Source: Armigeres subalbatus (Eukaryota; Arthropoda; Insecta; Diptera; Culicidae). From it: a stretch of 64,000 bases of DNA. The stretch covers positions 159,366,452 to 159,430,451 of the forward strand of contig NC_085140.1 of NCBI RefSeq assembly GCF_024139115.2, given 5' to 3'. This document shows positions 23,190 to 34,719 of this stretch, one piece after another. The position numbers were made by a program, and so were the translations under genes. Each line of letters begins with the position of its first letter. Within the stretch, counting starts at the first letter, position 1. Below the pieces are notes generated by a model, which was given only the letters and a program-made list of their open reading frames with translations, ran no database searches and was not told where the DNA came from.

Positions 23190-23665
23190 GTCTGATCCCC
23201 TGAGCTCTGCTACACTCTGACCAGAAGCAGCGGGAAATCTTCTGGCCCCAATGGAATAGGGTATACAATGTTGAAACCCAACAATGTTGAAGCCCCCGGC
23301 GCAAAAATAGTTATCTCTGTCAGTCCTGGTCCTGTCAAGTTTTTCCAGATTAGTGGAGCGTCAGCCACGTCATTCCGTTCGCCAAAGCCTGTTCTTCTTT
23401 CTGCGTCGCCGACTACTAACCCATCTCACTAACCTCGTATTTATTCAAGGTCGTCGAGAGGTTGGTGAATCGTAGGCTGCGGAAACAACGTGAAGCCGGT
23501 GGAAGACTTGGTTGCCATCAATACGCCTTCCGCCCGGGGTATTTAACATACTCGTACTTTGCTGGGTTAGCAGATGTACTCCAAAATGCCTTCGACGATC
23601 TGGAAACACGTCGATATGATTTCACTGGACATAGCGAAGGTTTTCAGCGATAGGGCAAGCGACCC
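23190..23665 (+). pseudogene. LINE reverse transcriptase N-terminal fragment
   Basis: Frames combine to the start of a non-LTR RT: SSGKSSGPNGIGYTMLK (the S-x-G-P-D-G block with D changed to N), then a degenerate stretch. LFKVVERLVNRRLRKQ, RLGCHQYAFRPG and SLDIAKVFS follow, the last holding the first catalytic Asp. Frameshifts separate the blocks and the FADD region is missing. The element ends at about 23665, where GGGTGTCCCAGAAAGTATAAG begins. Confidence 0.72.
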
Positions 23666-23911
23666 ACTATAGGGTGTCCCAGAAAGTATAAGCACGATTT
23701 AAACATTACGGCTTTGTTTTTTTTAGGAATAATTGATAATTGTTTCGCTTTTATGTCCTTTACTATGCTTTACTACTGTTCAGTATCACTTTTCCCAGAT
23801 CCTTTTGATCGTACGCTAGGAAGTGGGATTTTGATCAGATGGTACACATTAGCTTCTGCACGGACCGTTTGTCAATGATTTAGGCTACATTTTCAATCTT
23901 TTTTGCAAAGT

Positions 23912-24298
23912 TATGATGGAGTCCGCTATCATTTCACTCCAAAATCGAACTTTTTATAGAAGTCTCGGAGACCCATGATGTTATATACCAATCGACTCAG
24001 CTCGTCGAACTGAACAAATGTCTGTCTGTCCGTGTGTATGTGTGTGTGTGTGCACACGAAAACCGAAAAACATTAGCCAATTTTTCATATAGTAATTCTT
24101 AACCGATTTTCTCGCAACAAGTTGCATTCGACAGGGGACAAAACCTTGTTGATCACTATTGAATTTGATAACGATCGACCATTGTGTTTAAAAGTTATTA
24201 AGAAAATGGAATCGAACTATATAAGCGCCATATAAAGTTGGTGTCTTGGCTAAATGCGAGAAAGGCAGTATCACCACTCGGTGAATTAAGTTGGTTTT
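23912..24298 (-). mobile_element. MITE-like repeat, family A, copy 2 (inverted)
   Basis: This is the reverse complement of 16156-16562 over nearly its full length, with ATTTCACTCCAAAATCGAAC at its left and CACTCGGTGAATTAAGTTGG at its right. The TCTGTCTGTCCGTGTGTATG core is the most conserved part. Confidence 0.72.
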
Positions 24299-24385
24299 TT
24301 TTATAGAAGTTGATTCGAAAGCGAGCGGAGGGCAATATTTGTGACTGGGGAGACTTGATCCCCTTTTCTGATTTCCGATGTATCA

Positions 24386-24413
24386 CATAGCATAGCATAG
24401 CATAGCATAGCAT
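24386..24413. repeat. (CATAG)n microsatellite
   Basis: Five perfect CATAG units are followed by a partial unit. Confidence 0.95.
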
Positions 24414-25252
24414 ATGTGATTGTACAAATCGTGGATGGCTATTAGGTTCTGCAGCATGACGTCACGAATGAATTCGGTCCTCGTCGAATGAACTTTTTTG
24501 ACAGTTCAGTAGTACTTTCGACTGACTCCGACGAAGACTCCGACAAGGGTCGAGTTCGTGATTGTTTGGCTGCCCCTGAGTCCAACAAGAAGTACTACTG
24601 ACCTGTCACCAGATTGAGGTTACGTTCAGACGCTGCAGAACCTAATACAATGCTCAATTCAAGCTCCATCCGGAATAAGGGCGAATGTCGCAAGAGAAGA
24701 CTCTCCCTGTCGACCCCCTTTCCCTTAAACAAAAGTGACAAGCAGCAGATCTCTCTCTGGTTTATCACTTCAGAACGAAAGAAAACAATGCGAACTTGCA
24801 TTCTGAGGTGATAAACTGCAAAGAAACTCCCTGCCTGTCACTTTCATTCAAATGAGGAGAAGTCGACGAAGAGACCCTCTCCCGCGACACCCGCCCTTTT
24901 ACCAGACAGAGCTTGAATTGAGCAATCTACTGTATATTGTCGCAAATTGGTACTTGGGATTAGTACCTTTTCCTATACAGTAGCAGTTGTATACCTGGCC
25001 ACGTCCTTACAATCACGGAAGGAAGGGAAGGAATGTTAGTTCAACATCTACTAGTGAAGATGCAGGGAACCCATACTACCTTCATAGATGTCTCGGGAAG
25101 GAAAATTTGTGTTAGTGAGAAAGGTAAATAATAGGGAGCTCTATTCGACAATATGGAGCGTTTGTCAATAACAGTATATGCTGTAAAAGTAATAAAATAT
25201 ATTCATCAATTTACTTACGAACCGTCCTAAGGGAAAAACAAAACAAAACCCA

Positions 25253-25413
25253 AAATTTCGGCAAATCGCGCGATCGTTCTGCCGTCCGAAACAAGAGCCA
25301 ACACGCACTGAACTAATTAACTTTATTACCGGCCGCGCAATGCAAAACACGAAATTTCGGCAAATCGCGCGATCGTTCTGCCGTCCGAAACAAGAGCCAA
25401 CACGCACTGAACT
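25253..25413. repeat. Perfect 62 bp direct duplication
   Basis: 25253-25314 and 25352-25413 are identical by eye, from AAATTTCGGCAAATCGCGCG to CAACACGCACTGAACT. The spacer is 37 bp. The unit contains the self-complementary CGATCG and is much richer in CpG than its surroundings. A minus-strand frame spans both and repeats the peptide RVGSCFGRQNDRAICRNF. Confidence 0.9.
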
Positions 25414-25757
25414 CTTTTTCTGATTTCCGATGTATCACAGCCAAAAATAAATAAACATACGCGATTTTCACACAGACTCCCTAAGAAATATAGTATTTAA
25501 CATTACTGATGTCCAGTCCTTAAATTATTGTTGTTATTGATACACAATCGATTTTTTGGAGTGCTGTCAAAAATCGACTTTTAAAATATTCGGAGGAAAT
25601 TGATCCCTCTCCAAAAGCTTGCTTTGATAAAAGAAGAAAGGTGCTCTCAGATTTTTAAAATATTTTTCCTTCAAAATAAGAAGAATTTTTGAATTGCTTA
25701 CGTATACATGATCGATTTTTGTTATTGAATTCGACAGCGCATGCAATTTAAGAATTT

Positions 25758-26226
25758 GGGGAGACTTGATCCCCTTTCTATGATATCCACGCAATAAATA
25801 ATTATTCCTGCCGACCCTTCATCAAATCTGTCAAATCTACGAAAAACTAGAAACCTGAGAACAGATTTATATTTTTTTGAATTTCTTCGCCAAATTTGTG
25901 TATAGTGTCCCCATATTGAGGCAACAACTTGAAATCCAAATATCTTAAAATTGTAATGGAATGTTGACATTTTCATCAGTACAGATCATTAAGAATATTT
26001 ATGGCTTTGTGCTGCGAAAAACGAAAGCATTTGGTCATAGTTATGAAAAGTTGTTCAAATTTAGGAGGGTTAAAACATACAAACCGCTCTGCAGAATAAA
26101 TAAGGTTGTCAATCCAAAAAATAGCTCACCACAAAACGATCTTTTGTCTAGAGGATCAATAATGAAACAAACGCTATAACAAAACTACTTTAGTTCTCGA
26201 TAAAATAGGGGTGATCAAGTCTCCCC
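25758..26226. mobile_element. Probable MITE with GGGGAGACTTGATC termini
   Basis: The left end is GGGGAGACTTGATCCCC (25758-25774) and the right end, inverse, is GGGGAGACTTGATCACCCC (26208-26226). A further GGGGATCAAGTCTCC follows at 26227, and a left end alone occurs at 24350. The interior encodes nothing recognisable. Confidence 0.55.
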
Positions 26227-26319
26227 GGGGATCAAGTCTCCATACCTTCTCCTATATATCCCACGACCTTCCTTCTGCCAAACTCTCGTATGAAGGGGAA
26301 GGGAAGAATGTCAGTGTGG

Positions 26320-27190
26320 AAGCTTTTAAAATTCCAAAATGAAATTTTAAAACAATTTCTGGATGAAGTTCTGAATAACTTTCTAAGTGGAATTTTCATC
26401 CTAGATTTTCGAAAGGGATGTCTTGAGAAATCACGGGAAGAATTTGTTGTACAAAACCTGAAAAATATTGCTGATGCGATTCCTTAAAAACTGTAAGAGC
26501 TCCTAATACAATTCCTAGGGTAATTTTCAGAGGAATTTTCAAAGAAATTCATAAGAGAAATTCTCCTGAAAGGGATTCTGTTGTAATTTTAATCAAGTTT
26601 TCAATGGAATTGCAAAAGATTTTCCGAAGAAATTCCTCAAATAATTTGTAAATGAATTCTCGAAAGAATCCCTAGAAAAATTTCCGAAGACATTTTTGAA
26701 GAAATTCTCGAGGATATTTCAAAAGGTATTTCCGAGGACAAATAGGAAAAAAAAAAAGGAATTTAGAAAATAAATTGGAGGTTTTCATTATAATATTTTT
26801 TGGAATCTTCAAGGATTGGAATTATAAGAAACATCCAAAAGTCATTCCGAAATTCATTTACGAATTCGTTTAGGAAATTCTTCTAGGGAAGATCCATTAA
26901 TTACGTAACGCAAAAATTGGGCATTTTCAACCCCCCCTCCCCCCTATGTCACACTTTTTGTATGAAACATCTGAAATTTTTGTAAGGATTGTCACACTTC
27001 GACCAACCCCCCTCCCCCCTCTAAGCGTTACGTAATTTGTGGATGCTCCCCTAGGAAATTTTAGAAATTCTGCCAGTATTTTCTCAAGAAATCCCTTCGG
27101 AAGCTCTAGGAAGAATTTCTTACAGTTCCTTCGAAATTTCCCTCAGGATTTTTTTTTCAGATCTCCAGGAGTTCTTTCGAAAATTGTTGT
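26320..27190. repeat. Degenerate GAAGGAATTTC-type repeat field
   Basis: The sequence is made of loosely periodic GAAATTC, GAGGAATTT and GGAATTCC words in both orientations. It is the same material as the larger field at 47275-49745. Frames within it are artefacts. A MITE (26886-27055) sits inside. Confidence 0.7.
26886..27055. mobile_element. 170 bp MITE with ATTACGTAACGC termini
   Basis: The left end CATTAATTACGTAACGC and right end GCGTTACGTAATTTGTGGATG are inverse over more than 12 bases. C-runs and GTCACACTTTTTGTATGAA fill the interior. A truncated copy lies at 39727-39810. Confidence 0.8.
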
Positions 27191-27199
27191 AGGAATCCC

Positions 27200-30010
27200 T
27201 TCGCTCATTCTGATTTGCCGTTAAATTCTTAAAAACCAGGAGCTGAACATGTGTCATAAATTGAATTTCTTTAAACAAGTTATTCGATCAAAGACGCATT
27301 GGTTTTATATGATATTTGATGTTTATAACAAACGATTTCCGAATTTAGTTCATTGCACCATATGTCTTTATGCTTTTAAAATCGAGTGCGTCGTAGTAAC
27401 AAGTGAAATCAAAGCTTTTTTGTTCGAACAACTTGTTTGACAAAATGCTAACATGTAAAATTATGACAAATGTTCAGCTTCTGATTTTTAAGATTTTACC
27501 GGTAAATCGCACATTAGCAATTATATTATTCAAATGTCCAGGGAAAATAGAGGAATAATAATATTATAAATTATCAATGATTTGTAATACACTCAAGAAT
27601 TTTGTAGAACAACGTCTTTTAGGGGAAACAGTGTTTCTATGCACTTAAAGGTTTGAAAATCACTTTTACATGGTCAAAACGTAAACGGAACGAATCGCAA
27701 TGTTCACAAGACTTGTAGAGCCCACCATGAGATTTCATTTAGAGGTTGTTGCGATGATTTTCAGCATTTATATTTCTGGTTAGAATTTTTTTAACATTGA
27801 AAATGGCCCAAAAACACTAAATCGACTTGAGCCACCTCGAAATGTTATCAGAATTAGCTGAAAATTTGACAGAAGGCTGTGCTGGCCGGTTGAATTTTTG
27901 AAACCTTTTGAAAACATGAACAGATCTACCAAAGACTAATTAGTCTTTGGGTCTACTGTTCATATAATTGAGCCAATGAGGTGAAAAGTAGGCTTTGAAA
28001 TTAAAACAACATCAATCAAAAATAAAGCGCCATTCACCAAACGCGGAGTTTCTGATGCCATTTGTTTTCGTACAGAATATAATTGCACCAAAAGTCCTCG
28101 CCTGCTTCATAAAAGATGGAGGGCTGTACCACAAGACCTAGAAGCGTCCGATGTCATGTTCGATGTAAAAAAGGTACTTACGTAGTAGGATAAATAACCA
28201 CAATTCAGCATACGCACGTGCTTGTTTATACTTTTAGTCTTACTTATCTCAATATAATTTATTCATAACGACCGACTAAAATGATTATTCATATTTTTTT
28301 TAGAATCCACCCAAATCATCTGAAATATTTCCATCAATTTGTTTGTGTGTATAATCATTATCTCCTCTTGAAGAGAGGACGTTCTTCAAGTTAAATACGT
28401 ATACTTGATATACAATTAGCCTAATCACATCATGGAATAGAGGCAGATGCTACTTCACCGAAAATTCAGCGACGCAACCTCTTAGCGCTCTGTTCCATCC
28501 CACCAGGAACATAAAGTGCATTTGCAAAAGCTGGGATTGTCGCAACCAGCACTTAAACTCCTCACCGTAGCTAATTTATCATGGCCACTTGGCACCCATT
28601 TTTCGCCCACTGCAAACTCAATTGAGCATCGGATGCGGGGCAAAGCGTAACCGTTAAATGAAGCGGGTCTGCGTCAATTTGTCAATCCTGCAAAAAGCGA
28701 CGAGTCATGCCATCTACATCCGGTGTGACTTGGGAGGCGTTGGTCATCATCATTGTCGTCGTTGTCGTCAACGGGTTGTTTGCGACGCTTCGGTCCTATC
28801 ACCACCGTCATATTGAAAAAAAAAAAATCAATTAACTTAAATTGCACAACTTCCGCCGACTTGCTGCTGGGTAACCCGCTCTGGACCCAGAGTTCAAGTA
28901 AATTATGATACATTGGCAGCGAGGAGCAAGAGAAAAAGTCAAAGTAGCACGGTCTGTGCGGAAATGATTATCAGATGCCCAAAGGGATGGTGATCCGTAG
29001 ATTTTTTATCCAGTACGGGTCGCAGGTAATTAGTATGCTACAATCAATCATCTCAAGATGACGCGACAAACTTGAAGTAATTACGTTTTCAAGTATCGAG
29101 CAAATTAAGCCTAATTGATGTAATCGTTAGCTTAATGAAGAATCACCTAGATTGATTGGGAAAACAAGGAAACACATATTTTTTTCGTTCTTCTGATATT
29201 TATCATAAACTTAGAATCGAAAATAAAACAACTACGAATTGGAGTGTTGTAAGTGTAGGTTCGATGGTGTGAAACCGAAAGGTAGAATACGCCAAACCAG
29301 CATCTGATACTAACGATTTGAATACGGCTAATAGCCAATTGCACTAGATCTGTACACAGTAAGCTTCTAAGCATTCACCGCCATAAGCAGCATGCTCCAA
29401 TACCACCTACTTGAGAGATTTTTTCCGCCAAATTTAACACTTTGTGTCACGCTTCTACCACGATTCACGTTCTGGAAAAAAAATCTCATTTCCTTCGCGA
29501 ATCCGTGCCTCGCCACATGTATTTTCTGGCCCGAATAAAAAAGGAAGCAAGCACCAGTGATTACATGGGCCGCCAGGACTAACAGTGGGCCAACAATTTC
29601 AGCGTTATCTCGATAATCTTCGCGTATTTGACAAATGTTGTTGCTTCAAAAACTGTTTTAGCATCGCGTAAAAGTTTTAGGAAAGTGAATATTTTAATAG
29701 CTTAATTTTCAAGCATATTATAAGCGATTTTATCTGCATGTTAAACTGTTATTTTACTGAGCATTATATAGCAAAAATTTCAATCGTATTCTGAAACTGA
29801 AGCATTCAGGAACACCAAATCTGATCTTTGTCCACTTTTATTTGATGATAGTATTAGTTTTTTTATGATACATATACGGTTTTTCGCAATATTTTTTTTG
29901 AATCGTTCTTTTCCGAAAATAAATAAACCAAAGTTTTTATTTAGCGGTTAGGGTGACCAATTTCAATGTAGGTTGGTCGAAAAAAATAACATTTTTGAAA
30001 ACACGCTTTT
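27200..30010. other. Unique-looking sequence without a recognised gene
   Basis: No TE signature or domain was seen. The part from about 28400 to 29400 has higher sequence complexity than its neighbours and could contain conserved non-coding or regulatory DNA. No frame longer than 80 codons carries a motif. Confidence 0.35.
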
Positions 30011-30013
30011 TGG

Positions 30014-30117
30014 CTTTCTCGTACAACAAAGTTGTACCGAAAGGCTATCATTTCACTACGAAAACGAACTTTTTATAGAAGCCTCGGAGAACCATAGTGT
30101 TATATACTAATCGACTC
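30014..30117 (-). mobile_element. Family A MITE, left piece, interrupted by the R1 LINE
   Basis: GCTTTCTCGTACAACAAAG through ATATACTAATCGACTCAGC matches the start of the copy at 23912 in the same orientation. The homology stops at AGCTTG (30118-30123) and resumes at 41886 in AGCTTGACGAGCTGAGC, exactly where the intact copy continues. The intervening 11.8 kb is therefore an insertion. Confidence 0.75.
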
Positions 30118-30214
30118 AGCTTGCTCCCTTATTGGTGCCAGCAAGCACACAAAAGCGTGGGCCCTTAAGCCCTTTACTTTTTTTTCCTTGTGTCATTCAG
30201 CAACGCATCTACTT

Positions 30215-31182
30215 TCCTTTTTATTTTTAGAGCCATTTAGCTCTCAACGTGCTCGCAAGCTACTCAGATAGTCCCCCGGCGGCGGATCTACCCTACTCCG
30301 ACGGGGAGTCCCCCGGCGGCGGAAGCTCCCCCGATACCGACGACCCGCATTCGTGGATGGCTGTTACATTACCAACACTACACATTCACCTGGTATGCAT
30401 GTTCATAGATCCGCTCAAGTCCTACGCACATTCTCACTTCAACGGGTGACCGGACGAGTGCCGAGGTCAGGCCAAAGATTCCGGGTGGAGATAGCTTCCG
30501 GTTCAGTGGTGCCCCGACGACCCGAAGCAGGTGCATTCACGCGGCACGATCTACTCAACTGGTCCCCGGCGGTGGACCTAGCCTACTCCGATTAACCGAT
30601 TTCCCATGAACTGCGCCTTTCAGCTTTTTGCTTAACCGATGAGCCATTCAGCTCTCACCTTGGTCGCGGACTACTCGGATAGTCCCCGGCGGTGGATCAA
30701 TCCTACTCCAACAGGGAGTTCCCCGACGTCGGAAGCTCCCCCGTAACCGACGACCCGTCTCAACAGGTGACCGGGCGAGTGCCGAGGTCAATCCAAAGAT
30801 TCCGGGTGGAGATAACTTCCAGTTCAATGGTGCCCCGACGACCCGAAGCCGGTACATTCGCACGCCACGGTCTACTCAGCTGATCCCCGGCGGTGGACCT
30901 AGCCTACTCCGATAACCGAGTTTCATTTGCCTTGAGCCATTCAGCTCTCACCTTATTCATTGAGCCATTTAGCTCCCGCCTCGGTCGCGATCGCGAACGA
31001 CTCGGATAGTCCCCGACGGCGGATCTAACCTACTCCGACGAGAAGTTCCCCGAAAGCGGGAGCTCCTCCGAACCCGGCCGTTTCGCCACGTTCTGCGGCT
31101 ACGCGCTCGCCGCAAACTGAATACAGTTGCGACGCTGTCGTTCCCATCCATTATCGACATATATATTCACGACTTCCACGAC
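30215..31182 (-). repeat. R1 LINE 3' UTR with GC-rich tandem repeats
   Basis: Two long units (about 30231-30597 and 30640-30925) and a partial third (30930-31080) share GAGCCATTTAGCTCTCA, then ATAGTCCCCGGCGGCGG-type and CTACTCCGAC blocks. In the long units GTGCCGAGGTCA and GTGCCCCGACGACCCGAAGC follow. The repeats lie after the ORF2 stop. The A-rich words at 30180-30190 and 30221-30230 (minus strand) may be internal tails. Confidence 0.7.
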
Positions 31183-34100
31183 TCATGGTCCGCTATCCGT
31201 AACGGCTGCCTGCTGCTGCTCTATGCGCCAACTTCGTTGCAGGATGTCGGCTATCCTGGACGTCGCTCTTGCAACCGCTCTCCACTGTTCTGGGTTCTGG
31301 CATATTTTTATGACGATGTTATCGGTGTTGGTGTCCGTTCCGCATGCCCCCAACATCGCACTCCTCTCCGTTTCGAACCGAGGACATGTGAACAGGATGT
31401 GTTCAGCCGTTTCTGTCACGTCTGGGCATTGCGGACAGGTGGGAGAAGCCGCGTGACCAAACCTGTGTAGGTACCACTTGAAGCATCCATGGCCTGTTAA
31501 GAACTGGGTCAAGCCAAAGTTTAGCTCCCCATGAGGTCTGCTAATCCATGCCGACACACTTGGGACTAAGCGATGGGTCCACCTTCCCTTAGGCGAGTTG
31601 TCCCACTCTCTCTGCCATTTGGCTACCGTTGCTGCCTTTATATTCCTTCGAGCGTTATCGGTGCCCCTGAGGGCGTAGCACTCCTCGTCTTCCTCTACCA
31701 CCAGTTTGATAGGCATCATGCCCGCGAGTACACATGCCGCTTCGCGAGATACGGTGCGATATGCGCTGATAACTCTCAGGCACATTAGCCTATGAGTACT
31801 CTCCAGCTTTCGCACGTTGCAGTTTACCCAAGCAGCACAAGTCAGGTCAAACTGGTTGCAGTAAACTGATTGTGACTAAATCTGGTCACATATAAGTTAC
31901 TGTGATCTATGTGCAACATGTGTGCTACTCGGGTTACGCTCAACGCTGACACCCAAGCTGGTCCTCCGTATCGTAGTATTGAAACCGCCACGCTTGCCAG
32001 CAGCTTGCGCTTGCTGGAGCACACCCTAGAGTTGTTCGCCATCATCCTCGATAGTGCCGCTATCGCCGTCGACGCGCGCTGGCAGGCGTAGTCGACATGA
32101 CTTTTAAAGCTCAACTTATCGTCGAGCATCACCCCCAATTGTTTCAGAGATCTCTTGGAGGTGATGTCGCAGCCGCCGACTCTAATTGTCGCCTCCTGAA
32201 CCGATTTCCGATTGTTAACGACTATCATCTCCGTTTTATGATGCGCCAACTGTAGCTTCTTGCTGCGCAACCATTCCTCCACTAGGCTGATCGAATAGGC
32301 TGCAGTCAATTCGACCTCTTCGACGGATTCTCCGTACACGGTCATGGTTACGTCATCGGCGAATCCCACTAACTTGACTCCTGGCGGGAGCTTCAACCGC
32401 AGCACGCCATCGTACATCACGTTCCACAGCAATGGACCCAAAATTGATCCCTGTGGGACACCTGCCGTGATGGGGGCGGTAGCCAAGCCTTCGTCTGTCT
32501 CGTAGATCAATAATCGATTCTGAAAGTAGCTTCCCAGAATCTTATACAGCCCTACCGGTACTCCCAGCCGAAGCAACGAGCTCGCGATCTCCATCCAGCA
32601 CGCACTGTTGAATGCATTCCGCACGTCGAGTGTTATTACTGCGCAGTAACGTATACCGCGCCGCTTGCATTCGATGGCGACCTTTGCAGTGTCAACCACC
32701 GATTTAATGGCACCCAGAGTAGACCTTCCTCTCCGAAAGCCGAATTGCTCGCTCGATAATCCTCCTACCTCCTCGACGTACGGCGACAGTCTGTTCAGGA
32801 TAGACTTCTCCAGTAGCTTCCCTACCGTGTCTATAAGACAGATTGGTCTGTACGCTGAGGGGTCTCCTGGTGGCTTGTCAGGTTTCGGTAACAGGACCAA
32901 ACGCTGTCTCTTCCATATATCCGGGAATGTCCTCTCGTCCAGACACTTCTGCATGGCCAACCTAAACATGTTCGGGTTAGTCGTTATGGCTGCCTTCAAT
33001 GCCATATTCGGGATCCCGTCCGGACCAGGTGCTTTACTCGGGTCGAGGGACTTTGCCACCGTCAATATCTCTTCTACCGTCACCCTCTCCACCGCTTCAT
33101 CATTTGCTACCCTCGCTGCTGGCGGCCAGTGGGTTGGGCCGTGGTGCGGGAATAGTGCCTCGATTATAGTCTTCAGCCTCGTTGGACATCGCTCGGGAGG
33201 AGCCAGTGCTCCTCTTGTTTTGGCCATCACCACCCGATAGGCGTCTCCCCATGGGTTCGAGTTGGCGCTCTGGCACAGTCTGTCGAAGCAGGCTTTCTTG
33301 CTTTCTTTGATGGCCTTGTTTAGAGCCAGTCTCGCTGCTTTGAATTGCTCGATGCGTTCCTCCCTCACTTCCGCCAAGCGTGTCCTTTGCGTTTTTCTTC
33401 TAGCCCGGAGACAGGCTGCTCGAAGGGCTGCAATTTCATCGCTCCACCAGTATACCTGTGGCCTGCAGTTCCGTGGTCGCACCTTCCTCGGCATGGTCGC
33501 GTCACAAGCTCGAGACAGGACCGCAACCAGTTCGTCGCCGCTTAAACTTTCCGTGTTTTCTTCCAGACCCATAGCTTCACTGAAGGTCCCACCGTCGAAG
33601 TGGGCGACCTTCCACGACCGGGTTGTGGGAGTAGCTCTCCGGCTTTCTCTTCTTGCCTCGCTGCCTATCCTGTACCAGATAGCTAGATGGTCACTGTGGG
33701 TGTAACCGTCGTCGACCATCCACTGCATATCACCGACCAAACTTGGACTGCAGAACGTTACGTCTATTATCGATTCCACTCCGTTTCGCTGGAAGGTACT
33801 TTTGGAGCCTTCGTTGCACAGCACGACATCCAGCTTGGCGAAAACCTCTAGCAGCGTTTGCCCTCTCCGGTTAGTAAAGCGACTTCCCCACTCTATCGCC
33901 CACGCATTGAAGTCTCCTGCAATTACTACTGGCTTGCTACCCACTAGGTCTGATGTTAGCCGATCGACCATCTCGGTGAATTGTTCTATCGGCCACCTTG
34001 GTGGGGCGTAGCAGCTGCAGTAGTACACTCCATTTATTTTCGCTATAACAGTACCCTCCGATCTTGTGTTCAGCACTTCCTGGATCGGGTATCTTCCCGT

Positions 34101-34301
34101 CGTACAAATCGCCGCTGATTTGGATCTATCCGCTACCCAGTTCCCATTATCTGCGGGGATGCGGTACGGGTCCGACAAGATAGCGACGTCCGTTCTCGCT
34201 TCTACTACCGACTGCCACAGCAACTGCTGGGCGGCCGCACAATGGTTGAGGTTGAGCTGCGTTACGTGCACGGCTTCCTCGTATAACCACTCAACGGGCA
34301 C
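31183..34301 (-). pseudogene. R1-clade ORF2: endonuclease and reverse transcriptase, split by a MITE
   Basis: ORF2 carries an N-terminal APE endonuclease (VTQLNLNHCAAAQQLL; AGDFNAWAIEWGS; IDVTFCSPSL; SDHLAIW) and a complete RT. The RT shows DPSKAPGPDGIPN, AYRPICLIDTVGKLLE, EQFGFRRGRSTLGAI, ITLDVRNAFNSACW, GVPQGSILGPLLWN and GFADDVTMTV with both catalytic Asp. The frame stops artificially inside a 109 bp MITE (31826-31934) and continues from 31815 with the C-terminal domain: KWQREWDNSPKGRWTHRL, FLTGHGCFKWYLHRFGH and a CPQCPDVTETAEHILFTC knuckle. Without the MITE and one TA the ORF would be 1003 codons including the stop. No other lesion is visible, so the copy is young. Confidence 0.93.
31826..31934. 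mobile_element. 109 bp MITE inserted in R1 ORF2
   Basis: Ends are ACCCAAGCAGCAC and, inverse, ACCCGAGTAGCAC. TA occurs at both edges (31825-31826 and 31935-31936). Removing 110 bp restores the ORF2 frame exactly. A longer relative with the same ends (ACCCAAGCAGCACAA) is at 52501-52843. Confidence 0.8.
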
Positions 34302-34715
34302 GCAGGTCCACCCATAGCGTGGTTATGTTCCTGCTTCCTGCTCGCGCATAGCGTACACGATGGTGTTTTCTCGCACGTGTGCGCCTTATGGCCCTCTTCG
34401 CCGCATCGCCTACATAGGTTACTCCTATCCGGCCCTTTGCACGCCCACGATTTGTGTCCCGGTTCGAGGCAGCGGAAGCACTTGTCGACTACCGGTGGTT
34501 GGTAGAGGCTGACTGGACATACTGACCAGCCAACTTTCAGCTTACCAACTTTGATCACCTTGTTAGCGTCGATGGCCGGTAACTTCACCGTGGCAATCTG
34601 CGTCCCCTGCGGTCCTCTTCGCAGACGGATGGACGCATTTGCTACCACCACTCCACCTTGGTCCTTGATGGCCGAGGCGATCTCTTCCGATGTCGTGACC
34701 TCGTCCAGCTGCTTG
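34262..34715 (-). pseudogene. R1-clade ORF1, C-terminal third with CCHC zinc knuckles
   Basis: After KQLDEVTTSEEI the frame holds three knuckles: CFRCLEPGHKSWAC, CRRCGEEGHKAHTC and the start of CTLCASRKQEHNHAMGG. These are the RNA-binding signature of R1/I-type gag-like ORF1. It ends KPCT and overlaps ORF2 by about 40 bases in another frame. Its upstream side is cut at 34720 by the CACAGTG element. It continues at 38872 (EVTLQC). Confidence 0.9.
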
Positions 34716-34719
34716 CATT

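Larger units (their letters stand above)
24363..25439. repeat. 1.05 kb segment bounded by 25 bp direct repeats
   Basis: CTTTTCTGATTTCCGATGTATCACA at 24363-24387 recurs (one extra T) at 25414-25439. Between them lie a CATAG microsatellite, an unassigned GC-moderate stretch and a 62 bp duplication. Whether the direct repeats mark an insertion, a solo remnant or a local duplication is not clear. Confidence 0.45.

Noticed and set aside
32665..33705. Plus-strand frames of 191 and 147 codons
   Set aside because: Shadows of the R1 ORF2 on the other strand; no motifs of their own.
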